From positions 19,544,181 to 19,608,180 of the forward strand of contig NC_135552.1 of the NCBI RefSeq assembly GCF_964340395.1: DNA of 64,000 nt, read 5' to 3'. Numbering within the stretch: position 1 is the stretch's first letter; each line of letters begins with the position of its first letter. The stretch is from Glandiceps talaboti. Its lineage: Eukaryota; Hemichordata; Enteropneusta; Spengelidae. Below are positions 11,764 to 22,183 of the stretch, one piece after another. The position numbers were made by a program, and so were the translations under genes. Under the pieces are notes generated by a model that saw only the letters and a list, made by a program, of their open reading frames with translations, was not told the DNA's origin and did no database searches.

Positions 11764-13430
11764 GCTGACATACACGCATGCAATTAGGCACCGAAAGACA
11801 TGTGGTATAAAAGTAGTTATAATTTGGTTTAACTTACTGGTTTATCCCCAGGTGCATAACAAATGTCACAGAAATCCATATAGTTGAGAGTACTAATTAA
11901 ACCAAGCAGCATAGATACGCCAAGATTAGCCATATACAAACTGTAACAAGTGTACTCAGTGTTGAAGTTCTTCCTCTCTGTGAGGGTGCCCCAACCAGCC
12001 CAGAGGAAGGATAGAACGCTACTGAAAACAAAGGACCCGTACATGACGTGGACCATTATCCTCTGTATGATTGAAAAAAAGAAGATATACTTGAGAGATA
12101 TAGAGTGATCAAAACACAATGAAGATGACCTTGAACCCATTGTCACGGCCATAGCTCAGTACAACAATGGATACGTTACTGGCAGTTTTGTAATTCTCTA
12201 GCTTAAGTTGATTGTTCAGTAGTTGATCGTATTGTACGAATCAGCAAAACAATCTCGTCTTCTGATAGCTAAGCTACTACGATCACTCCAGTATCAGGCC
12301 ACTAATGATTAAGTGATCACTTTCAAAATACTATCAGTATATCAAACTGTATTTCAACCATACAGATTTCCTCTTTTGATCTGTTAATTTCTGTTGTTTT
12401 ATCATTACTTCGACCAATAACTTGTCGTTTTTATTAGAAAGTGTAAAATGACACACAGACAACTTACAAGGCAACCTGATTTTGCATGTGGAGATATATT
12501 GTATATAGTGGGTATACAACGAAAAATCAAATAACCTTACCAAGCAACCTGCTGTTTGGTTTTTTTTTTCACGTGGAGTTATATAAGCTTATTAGTAGGT
12601 ATAACATGACACGCCAACAACTTACCAAACAACCTGTTTTTGCATGTGGAGATATAGCAATACCAACACTTCCAACGACGATTGCCTATGTCATGAGAAC
12701 GACAGTTAAACAAATCAAGAAATAAAATTATAAGAAAAAAGCCAAAGTCTAATTTCTTGCTTCATGAAATCAATATAAAGATATCCTGTACCATGGTTTA
12801 TCAGTTCTTCTGCCACCACGTGCCATGATTTTCGTTTCATTCGTTTACCATATACGAGGTTAGCTTGACAATGTGCTTGATACCTGTAGGCAAGTCTGTA
12901 AGGTACGCCGTGACGGGGCGCCCTCACGCATCGGCCGACCCCGGCCTTCAGGTGAGAGGAGGCCTTTGAGGGCGGAACGTCACGACGTATCTTACAGTCT
13001 ACCTGTACAGGCCTAATGCATTGTAATAAGTATTAGCTGTGGTTCTTGTAAAGTGGATTTAGCCAAATTATCTAAATATGACAAATAGATGAATAATTAT
13101 GTAAAAGTAATATGACTACTCTGACCGACATTCACGGAGCATCGGCCAATGTTATGAATGTATCAAATTTATATTGATTCATTAAATCATTAAAGTAATT
13201 TCACGAGTTTCCTGTTACTGTTACTCCGTTGCATATGACGGTCAGATTTCATTGGGTAGTTATTGATACGTTAAAACACAATTCCTTACCAGGACACCGG
13301 TCAGGATTGGTATTGGTATATCACGTGGTATACTGGCAGAACAGTACACAAAGCAGGGCAATTCAGCAGCAATCGCTATCAAGCCTGTTACAATAACCAC
13401 TACACTGATGTCATCTCGACTGTATCCCAT
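11320..13430 (-). CDS. CD20/MS4A-like four-transmembrane protein, short paralogue (4 exons, 162 aa)
   Basis: I joined minus-strand exons 13290-13430, 12626-12685, 11838-12062 and 11320-11382. All introns are phase 0 with gt..ag ends (604, 563 and 455 bp), giving 47+20+75+20 codons and a TGA stop. Hydrophobic segments are TM1 ~7-29 (ISVVVIVTGLIAIAAELPC), TM2 ~41-58 (ILTGVLAIVVGSVGIAI), TM3 ~70-92 and TM4 ~107-131. The layout (short N-terminus, a P..TG(V/M)L motif at the start of TM2, a short TM2-TM3 link, a larger TM3-TM4 loop, and a C-terminal cytoplasmic tail) is that of the CD20-like/MS4A/TMEM176 family: small plasma- or endomembrane proteins that assemble with, or tune, receptors and channels. 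The TM3-TM4 loop has charged residues and a Cys. The tail is short and acidic (KTDDEENVV). The paralogue starting at 48365 has the same exon sizes for exons 2 and 3. Family assignment is by layout and motif, not by a search. Its ligand and partners are unknown. Confidence 0.82.
11505..11765. repeat. (TACA)n then (CA)n microsatellite in intron 3
   Basis: Tetranucleotide TACA (about 11553-11702, interrupted near 11618 and 11668) passes into a pure CA run (about 11702-11762). All three minus-strand Cys/Val/Met/Tyr-rich open frames here are artefacts. Confidence 0.97.
11838..12062 (-). CDS. CD20-like short paralogue, exon 3 (TM3, loop, TM4)
   Basis: The 225-nt exon encodes 75 codons from RIMVHVMYGSFVFSSVLSFL to the end CYAPGDKP. 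The acceptor is caatcatacag and the donor CCA|gtaagttaa. It carries TM3, a ~15-residue loop (about TLTERKNFNTEYTC) and TM4. The Met-rich open frame running past the acceptor to 12152 is intron sequence. Confidence 0.87.
12455..12625 (-). repeat. Partial tandem copies of the exon-2 3' half with its splice donor
   Basis: Below the true exon 2, two more ~75-bp copies lie in the intron. On the minus strand the first, at about 12459-12505, reads ATATCTCCACATGCAAAA and then TGCCTT|gtaagttg. The second, at about 12533-12585, is more diverged and ends GGTTGCTTG|gtaagg. Neither keeps the exon's 5' half or an obvious acceptor, so they are exon fragments carrying good donor sites rather than full alternative exons. 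Confidence 0.75.
12626..12685 (-). CDS. CD20-like short paralogue, exon 2 (TM2)
   Basis: This 60-nt exon encodes AIVVGSVGIAISPHAKTGCL. It has the acceptor catgacatag and the donor TTG|gtaagttg. It matches exon 2 of the larger paralogue in length, phase and the AIV.G..GI start. Extra partial copies of its 3' half lie just below it (12455-12610). Confidence 0.85.
12896..12997. mobile_element. GC-rich palindromic element (102 bp, 31-bp arms)
   Basis: The arms CTGTAAGGTACGCCGTGACG... (12896-12926) and ...CGTCACGACGTATCTTACAG (12967-12997) are near-perfect inverted complements. The loop contains a second GGCCGACCCCGGCC self-complementary run. The GC content is far above the surrounding AT-rich intron. 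Weaker complementarity continues outside the arms. There is no coding potential. It looks like a short non-autonomous inverted-repeat element or a structured RNA/DNA module within intron 1 of the short CD20-like gene. Confidence 0.75.
13290..13430 (-). CDS. CD20-like short paralogue, exon 1 (start codon, TM1)
   Basis: This exon has 47 codons from ATG (13430-13428) to CTG|gtaagg. It begins MGYSRDDISVVVIVTGLIAI and ends PIPILTGVL, which enters TM2. A possible upstream non-coding splice acceptor (tgcag) ends at 13463, giving 32 nt of leader before the ATG. That acceptor abuts a (TA)n run instead of a normal pyrimidine tract, so it is uncertain. Confidence 0.85.
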
Positions 13431-13463
13431 GGTTACTCTCTAAATTGACACTTTGACAAGTCC

Positions 13464-13465
<2 letters not shown>

Positions 13466-13531
<66 letters not shown>
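13466..13531. repeat. (AT)n microsatellite
   Basis: A pure AT run lies directly upstream (minus strand) of the short CD20-like gene's first coding exon. The Ile/Tyr open frame over it is an artefact. Confidence 0.97.
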
Positions 13532-13532
<1 letters not shown>

Positions 13533-14305
13533 AATTGCAATTTATTCCACCAGAAAATGAAAAACAACAACAACATTCTTTGAAACGGTAATACAAAACA
13601 TAATTCTGGCGAGGGCCATGGAAATAGTTCCCGAGGAACTAGTCAAAGTCCATGGACCAAACGTTCATGACAATTACAATGTAAGACTAATTTGGTACGC
13701 GTATACGAGATATAACAGCAAAAATACATCTCCTGTGAATAGTGATGGAGATTATGACAGTGGAAAATGTAATAAACTTGATATACAGAAACTCGGTGTA
13801 ACAAATGAAATAAATAGAAATAAAATAAAAAGCATACATTCAGAAATGAAATTATAGAGACAAGTTAAAGGATCGGGAAGATGTAGTCATCTCCTCAAAA
13901 AAAATATACTGTTTTAGTTTCGCCTTAAATATTTGTCTATTGTTGGTCTTTAAATTTCTTATATCGTATAGATATAGAAATGGAAAACTCAGTCCGAAAT
14001 GAGGTAGGTCATATGTTTAAATGATTGTACTATCACTAAAAATCATTCCTTTTTTTCTATATATTTTATTTATAATCATCTTTCTAATTTCTGTCATGAG
14101 ATATCATTGGAATACAAACATCCATAAAGACCTTGATGATGACAATTAACTGTGAGACTAGTACACACAAATATGACTATTGGTGATTCTATCCATAGTT
14201 TTGATTCAACAATGTGTCATTTCAGAATACATATTGTAGTTATGCCATCTACTATTATATAAATAAAACATGGAAAATGCAACAGTACCGATATTTTTCT
14301 TTAAA

Positions 14306-14326
14306 CACATTTATTTATTTATTTAC

Positions 14327-14365
<39 letters not shown>

Positions 14366-14428
14366 TTTGTTTGTTTGTTTGTTTGTTTGTTTGTTTGTTT
14401 GTCTGTCTATTTATTTATTTATTTATTT
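14306..14428. repeat. (TTTA)n-(TTTG)n-(TTTA)n microsatellite
   Basis: This tetranucleotide tract switches from TTTA to TTTG and back, with a short GTCTGTC interruption. The Leu/Phe/Tyr open frames over it are artefacts. Confidence 0.97.
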
Positions 14429-14939
14429 GAGATGTCTACAGGATTATCCCATTTGCAGACACTCAGAAATTGGAAAAGACATAGTATGTTTTATGTATAA
14501 AAACCGTAACTAAGGCTAAGCTTTCGTGATTTATAATTTGATATTATCAATGGATTGAATAATGCAGCGATTACGTGTTTCCTTTACATACTTCTCAGTA
14601 AGTCCCAGGACACTGGTGTCATGTAACTTCCCTGTCCATCTTTTCAAACCGTGTCTTACCAGTGAGGGCGGCCTCATAGCATAGAGAGATTGAGTCGTGT
14701 GAATAAGTATATTTGGTTTATATATATAATATGGCAACCTCGCACATATTATAAAAACACAATTTTTTCAATCTTCATATACCACATGGCCCATAGTGAC
14801 CTCAATTTGCACAGAGTGAGTGACAGGTCGTGTTCTATTTTCCCTAGGGGCTAAAGTCATCTAGCAGGGGAGTCTTTTTGATGATTTGTTTTCACTATCG
14901 AAAGAATATGTGTCTGAGAATATGACGTATCATTAAAGG

Positions 14940-14980
14940 CAAGTGGTTTAACCACTCGGCCACCGACAGCCCGATTTGTT
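14940..14980 (-). mobile_element. tRNA-like A-box, probable degenerate SINE head
   Basis: On the minus strand the segment reads GGGCTGTCGGTGGCCGAGTG and then GTTAAACCACTTGCC. TGGCCGAGTGGTTAA matches the A box and D-loop region of class II tRNAs (Ser/Leu). No anticodon arm or GGTTCGA B box follows at the right distance, so it is not a functional tRNA. A decayed tRNA-derived SINE is the simplest reading. Confidence 0.45.
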
Positions 14981-16313
14981 ATTTATCTCTTCATCATTAC
15001 TGTTCTTCAGTTCTCTTCAAGAAAGTTGTAGAACATGATGAAGTCATGGGGTTCAACATAGTCCTAATCGTACGATATCGGCAACGAGAAGATGTTTTAT
15101 CTCAGAACCTATACATACACGTATATGTATATATCTATTTAAAGATACTCTATTTTTTGGGTCATTTAGACTCTGTGACATTAATGGGATGTGAGATACA
15201 TATTGTAATAGTATGCAAATGTAATTCTTGTGATATTGGTTTGTGAATATTGTTGTTGGCCAAGACGTGGCTTAGCTTCACATTAGAGTTTATCCATATG
15301 TAAATGGCACAGTGTGTGTTGTATCCGGACAACTAGGCTGTACGATTTACACCGGAACCCAAATACATTCATTAAAACATTTTGTCGCTAATGGTTTCCC
15401 GTGTCCTTCACCGTCTCTCTCTAAATTACACGGTTGAGAAAATTTCCTGAACGACAAAATGATTTCACTCCCAGCGTTTTAGGTCTTTCACAAAAGCAAG
15501 TAATCAATGAAATAATCTTTTGACTGCATTGTGACTCTGGAGATTTAACATTTTCGGGGCATACGATATGTTTTGCTTATTCAGTACTACATGTCTTCAG
15601 GCAAACGGAGGGATACGCCACTAATGGCTGGCAACAGTCTCTTTGCATTCAAAAGAGATTACTTTGGTATGGTATATAGTTGTACGCCTCGACATTCAAC
15701 GGTCTGTCAACATAGATTTGTGACTCTCTTTTTTCAGATAATAATACACTTTCATTAAAGTTGTCAACTAAACAGAATATCTTATCATTTTTATCAATAT
15801 ATTCACAATCTTATACTGTTACAATAATTACTGGGGGGGGGGTTCGCTAGAGAGTAAGCTTATAGGTGATACTTTAAAGAAATTGCCGAGTTTCAGCCTC
15901 TCGCGGGATGTATGGTTGACAAAAGCAATTTTCTCAGGAAATGTTCTTACGCGTGATAAGCTAGAGGATTGCTTTGAGTGTTGTGTTCAATTATTTATAC
16001 TATACAACGTTGTAATAAGGGAGATGTAATCTTCTAAAGAACAGTTTGTGTACACTTCTATCGAGTCCATACACACTGGACTGCCCGCAGCATGACTACG
16101 ACGTGATGTTAGACATCGAACAGAGCATTAATCAACAGAATTCAGCCACAGGGGGTTTTACTTACTGGACACGAGTAGAATTGAGCTATATTTGAAATGA
16201 GTACATTGATTTGTAGTAGTTTACTATTGCTAGTCCACCTTCAAAGTGCGTCATGTTATTCTTCATCTAATTAATGAAGAAAAGTTTATTTAGACGGGTA
16301 TAATATGACTTAC

Positions 16314-16510
16314 CTGTATCATTAACCAAGAAAGTGTCGACGTAAAAGCTAACTTGTCGCTTTGCAAGAAATGATAAGAATTAAGAAGAACACGCGCACT
16401 TAACAACCGAAGACATTCTTAACGGTCCAAGTTTTTGAACGCACAGTGTACGGGTATGTTGCGCGTGTTAAAATACTTCGATCAGAGCTCGCGCTTTACA
16501 ATTTCGACCC
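16314..16510 (-). promoter_or_regulatory. Candidate first (non-coding) exon and promoter of the short CD20-like gene
   Basis: A perfect donor GATACAG|gtaagtcat sits at 16314 on the minus strand, 2.9 kb upstream of the coding ATG. Just beyond it, at about 16380-16510, is a CpG-containing patch unusual for this window: AACACGCGCA and TGCGCGTGTT form a spaced inverted repeat, and GAGCTCGCGC and CCACGCGT follow. I infer a 5' UTR exon and its promoter. No TATA box or transcript evidence is available. Confidence 0.35.
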
Positions 16511-17615
16511 ACGCGTAAAAACAACCGTATAAACTTGTGGAATATTAGTTATATATGTATATGGTATCCACTATTTTTGTAGGACCAAGAATTTTACTTA
16601 AATTATTTCAGTCTTTATAATTAGTATTGGACAATGTATAAGCTTATTTCGACTCATAAGCTAAAACATCATTTGAAATTGGCACGATCGAAATATAATG
16701 CATAGATATATGTTTAGATGGTAGCCATTCTGTGTGTGAATACTCCATCATTATTAGACATTTACAATCTGGAAGTGGCAAGCACTCTGTCAGGCCAATA
16801 CTATTAAATAACACGTACATATAGTGTACTACTATATTCATCTTTCATTAAGCTATGCATATTTTACATTAGAGCCAGTGTCTTCAGGCACTTAGCGCAT
16901 TTCAGACCATTAGTGTTTTGCCTAAAACGAGAAGGGATTTTCTAATGATACAGACTGTATAATAAGTGTCTTCTCCCTACAAAGCCGGAATGTACAATCT
17001 ACCTAAAGTATAAGTGATCTGATACCCCCCCCCACCGTTATTAAAGGCAGAATTATTGTGATATTATAACCGTTAGATATAATTTTAATTTCACAATAAC
17101 ATAGGCATATTTATATACACAGTTTCCTTGAAAAGTGATTTTTTTTTCATAATCTTGAATAAATTTGATCAAAACCCAAGGCTATTACGTTGATGAAAAA
17201 CAAGTCAGAACGAATACAACGTTTTAATACCTAATTGGAATTCTTTATGTATTCAACTCCATTCTGGTTTCTGAGTGTAAAACAGAAGATGAATGTAGCC
17301 GAAAGTACATTGCATAGAAAGTTGAAATATTGATATAAGGAGAGTACATGTTTGATAATGGATTGGATAGACTTGATGTATACAAATCCAGTAAAGAGTT
17401 TATCAATTGAAAAGTCCGGTCAGACGGATTTCCGCCTTACGTACACCTTGTTAATAAGTACTACTATTATATCCCATAATTATGATTTCGGGTGATGAAA
17501 TATCACCTTGATAACTTACTCAACCTTGGACAGAAGCGTGATACACAGTGTACTTGACACGTGTTCAGCCTTTGGGTGAATTTCCTGCAAGGGTTTATAG
17601 GGAAAACCAATAGTG

Positions 17616-17804
17616 ATGGCATCACATTTACCGCCCTTTCTCTGTCGTCACAACATTAACTACATGGTTCTGTTGATAATATTGATTGGTACAACCGTGA
17701 CGTCATTCACGTATCGTCAGAACCTGTACATGTTCATTGCTCAAAATACGTCATCCGCATTACTACCGCAATCGGACAAGACGTTCACGTCTACCCATTG
17801 TTAG
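17616..17804 (+). CDS. Small open frame with type II membrane-anchor layout (doubtful)
   Basis: This frame has 62 codons from ATG at 17616. It begins MASHLPPFLCRHNINYMVLL, with a ~17-residue polar head, one hydrophobic segment (YMVLLIILIGTTVTSF) and a polar, Ser/Thr-rich stem with an N-S-S-like sequon (QNTSS). That is the layout of a Golgi type II enzyme N-terminus (glycosyl- or sulfotransferase). No consensus donor follows before the stop and no catalytic exon was found downstream. It may be a decayed first exon or chance. Confidence 0.2.
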   Translation: MASHLPPFLCRHNINYMVLLIILIGTTVTSFTYRQNLYMFIAQNTSSALLPQSDKTFTSTHC

Positions 17805-20800
17805 AATTTTCAACGTAGCATAGGCAGAAATGAAATTAATGCAAATTACAAGTATAAGTTTACATACGCGATATATGTACGTCATCGTTCTAGTTATTAA
17901 ATATAATGTAATCATATTCATGTAACATCATCCGTGACCATATATTCATTTTTTATAAAAACTATTCAATCAATTTTTATGACAGCTTTTAATAACAAAT
18001 TAAGAGTAATTCTAAGGAAAGGTAATGAAACACACTGTTTGGGTTGAATACCCATGCTCATTAGCATTCACCCATTCACGGTAGTTTACACGCAATCATT
18101 TATTTAGAACCTTTCCTAGATCAATAGTACCTACTCCATTGCAAGAGACCATCCCACCCACAAAATAGACAGTTTGTTATTCCTCGCTGACGTATACGTA
18201 TGTCATTATATAGGCAGTTCCAGTCTGTCTGCAATATTGACATGTTTACCATGCAAAATGTCAACCGCATAACCCAAGGGTAAAATAGGAGTAGTGACGT
18301 CCATTGTATTGTGAATTCTAAATTCATCCAATTTATGCCAAGATGTTGAAATATAATTCTTTCCTACAACATTGATTCACTATTTTCATTTTCATGCTAA
18401 ATATTACACTTATTGAGTTCAGGCTTGTCTTTTCGATCTTTGTGAAATCCGACAAGTTCCAGGATCGATTGTGTGGTCAAAGGAAAACCGGACGGGTAGT
18501 TTTTCGGATGACGTATTAAACTGGCGATGTCTACAACCTGCGAAGTCCACCGTTATATTTGTCGTCTCAACAGACTACATATAATTGATCACATTCCATT
18601 TTAAAATATCAAATTTCATCTGCCGTCCTTTTATATCAAATCTCAATATTCGTGGAGCCAACAAGGTGAAATAATAATACTATGTAGGTCTGAAATAACG
18701 GAGAATATATCGTTAATGGTTCCAAGAATCACCTAGGGCAGTACAATATACTTACTCAGGAACAGTAAATTGACATAGGTTTGAAATAGTTTTATCAATA
18801 ATCCGTTGATCCACAGAGACGTCAGAATCCACTTTTAAATACAGCTATTTCATATGTATATAATGATAAGAGGGAAACGCAACATTATTTATAGACCATT
18901 GACTCGTTTTATGGACTCTGGCTTATAAATCTTTGGACCAATGTCTTTTGCGATTGTAACAAAAACGTGTGACGTCAAATGCACAGACTTATTTTTGTTT
19001 GTTTTAAATATATTACATGAAATAAAATCCACAAAACAACATTCAATACACAAAAACCTTTGTAAATTTCGTAAAATTATAGAATTTCTATTTCATATAC
19101 ATTTTAAACACCTTTGATTTTTTCCGCCCAAATATTTTTTTTTATATTTAAACAGATAAGAATGGACGCATGCAGTAACCCTTCATATTTTTGTCCTTCA
19201 TTTTCGAGGTAAAAATGGGTTAACCCAAGTGTTATTTAGATTAAATTGATAACATGTGAACTGTGGAAAATAGAAAAATCTAAACGGTTCTCATAAAACC
19301 CTTAGTATGAACTTGTGATATATGGGTCTAGTCTCGACTGACTGTTATCCCTTGTGAGTCCGTCACAGTGCCCTCAGTGTCACGGGTTGTCACTTAGCGT
19401 AGTCCTATAAATAGTGTTATCGACAGTAACTTATAAATTCTATGCTGTTATGTGACTATGGATTTACAATTTAATGAAACGGAGTCTTTTTTTTTTAATT
19501 TCAAACCACGAAGAGTAATATTATAGCCAAGAGACATTGAATTAGGTATTACATGACGATTGTAAAACTCATGACATGGCCATGGAATTGTGACAGAAAA
19601 TTAAAATTATTTTTAGATAACTGTTTATTTAAACTTTAAAGTTGCAAAATGAACAAAAAAGACGTTTTTGATTTGTAATTTAGGTAGAAATATTGTGTAT
19701 TTTTCAACTTACTTATAAGTTGCATGAATAGCGAATGATATGAAGGAACTCGTTTTGGCGTGTGGAGTAAAACTGCAGCTTATTGATTTTACCACTAGAC
19801 AGTTCGACATACGGTATTACAAATTATATACCGTTATAACTTGTCATTGTCGTATCACTATCACATATTGAAGTCATCAAATAGCGTACAATCCTAGTAT
19901 AGGCTTCCAGCGAGAGAACCTCATAGTGAATTATCGGCAGCTGAAAAGGCAAACAGATTACCTACCCAGGTCACGTAACTATCCATTTAGTGAAGGGCAG
20001 GAGATTTACATCCGCGTTAATACATCTCATATATGTCAGGTTGTTTTATTAAAAATGTTGTCAGGTAGAAAACGTTTCTTTCAAGCAGTTAGAATATTAA
20101 CAAGTTAACAAAATTGAGGGCTACATTTTAAATTTTCAATCAAATAATTGATCATTGCAAAAACAAAATCTCTATCGCAACGTCGAGGCTTCTCCTTACA
20201 GGCTTTGTCAAAATGTACGTGTACTTGCTTTTACGGCTTGGCGGAGATAGAGTCTGTCGACCTGAATGGCCGAAACGTTACATGTAAGTAACTAGAAACC
20301 CTTGGTTTTGTAATAACACGTATTTAATGCTATGATTTACCAAGCTGGTGAACGTATTTACATATGGGGACACGATGCTTCGGTATTGGGCATATTTCAA
20401 TAATTTCATTTTCTACATTCTATCATGGATGTATTAGTATACATCGGATTCATGATTGTATGTACTTAGATTTGACCTATATTGGGTTCATACCACTGTG
20501 AGCTGCAGAATATGCGATAGGCCTGTGTAGACCTCTGACAACAATGATATTTGTACTCTCTATTCAGATCTACAAACATGGAGAGTGGAAGTCTTGTTTC
20601 CGATTTGATGATGAAGTGTACATCTCCTATATAAACACTACTTAAAAGACTACTGCAGTGGTTCACCTGACGATACCCTGAATGTGCGTGTACATCACGT
20701 ATCAATATTTTCATTCGTGACGTTTCTTCTTTCTTCAATGAGACACTCTCACGATTAGACGTCATACTATCTTTTCAGCGTTCAATTATGAACCTTTTTT

Positions 20801-21328
20801 CCAAACATGAAATGTAACAAAGATGGAATAAGCCAAAAAGTAAGCCTTGAAGTAATATTGAAGTGATGAATCTTGGAACCAAGAAAGTCGACTGTTATAT
20901 TCTGTTATATAGTATATGACTCTTGCGCACAGGGCTTGCACACAGCCATACTCGTTAGAGGTTGTACATTACCAATGTTGGTATTGGCAGATCTAATACT
21001 ATTTTAGAGACATTTAGCGAATTGTAACATTTTAGACGATTGCAGATTGATAAAAGTAATTTTTTAGTAACAGTCGCAGTATACTGACTTAACTTGACAG
21101 TCAGACAACTACGGACTTTGAAAACTGACATATATACATAGGAATGACGGACAGCGACGATCAAATTAGCTTGTTAAATACTAGATGGTACACTTCCTGG
21201 CGATCATTATCTTCAGTGAGATTGTACGATGTGTCGTGAGCGGCATGCCATTCAATCGTACTCTCAAGGTCGGAACAACATTTTTAAATAACATCAACGC
21301 TCTTTGTAAATATAACTTTGAGAGGCTC

Positions 21329-21388
21329 ACCCACTCACTCACCCACTCACTCACTCACTCACTCACTCACTCACTCGCTCACTCACTC
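21329..21388. repeat. (ACTC)n microsatellite
   Basis: This is a tetranucleotide tract with a few CCC and GCTC interruptions. Confidence 0.95.
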
Positions 21389-21825
21389 GTTTTTAATATT
21401 TTTTAAAAACATTTCTCTAGCCATTCCAACGACTTTTCAAGCGTCTGCTTTCCCACGAAATATTACCCTGAGTTGACAGAGGAACTGGCTTACTCGTATT
21501 CCTCCCGCTAGCTGTGTGAATATTCTAGAAAACATGGTAAACAGTAAAGTGTATACTTGTGACTGAATATCGCTGAATACTGAATATTGTTAAGCAGATT
21601 AAAAAAGACGATCATTATTTGACTTGACTCGTGTTTCAACGATAAGATATCAACATATTTGTCTCCTGCTCGCCATCTGCGTGTCTCTATTTCGGCAGAC
21701 TTTGTACACCTGTAACCTGGGTATGACTAAATTTATGCTGCAATATCTCATCCGGGTGATCAATTGATGGCATCAATTCAAAACAAACCTCGCTTCAGGA
21801 AGTGCCACTACAAAATTGATATGTC

Positions 21826-21879
21826 TATTTCGTACGAAATATTCGATAAAGGAAAATCTGCTTCCGCATCGGAAGCAGA
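21826..21879. other. Perfect 16-bp palindrome next to a 10-bp-stem hairpin
   Basis: TATTTCGTACGAAATA (21826-21841) is a perfect palindrome. Sixteen bases on, TCTGCTTCCG-cat-CGGAAGCAGA (21857-21879) forms a perfect 10-bp stem with a 3-nt loop. Both lie inside a 60-codon plus-strand open frame (21764-21952) that I do not recognise. Confidence 0.7.
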
Positions 21880-22115
21880 AGACATTATAAAGTATGTATT
21901 TGCATACGACGAAGTAAAGTGTTCGCTGTTGTTTCCTGGGGAAGGGAAGTGATGTTATTACGATGGATTTGGTATGGATAGATTTACAATATGAGAGGAA
22001 GAGGCACATATTATGAGAGAAATGAACGAGAATCATTGTGTGTGAATTATGTATAATATTTATATATATCTAATAAAATGATAAGCTGGAGACTTCAGTC
22101 TTACTTCCAATCCCA

Positions 22116-22181
<66 letters not shown>
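22116..22181. repeat. (TG)n microsatellite
   Basis: This is a pure TG run of about 33 repeats. Confidence 0.97.

Positions 22182-22183
<2 letters not shown>

Larger units (their letters stand above)
13532..16313. other. Non-coding stretch upstream of the short CD20-like gene
   Basis: This probably holds a 5' UTR intron. It contains the TTTA/TTTG microsatellite (14306-14428) and a tRNA-like SINE head (14940-14980). An open frame at 13618-13857 (79 codons, plus strand) is rich in Asn/Lys with no recognisable domain; I do not call it a gene. Confidence 0.5.

Noticed and set aside
20466-20765. 99-codon minus-strand frame between the CD20-like genes
   Set aside because: Composition is ordinary, but there is no recognisable domain, splice sites or repeat-free homology clue; length is within chance for this window.
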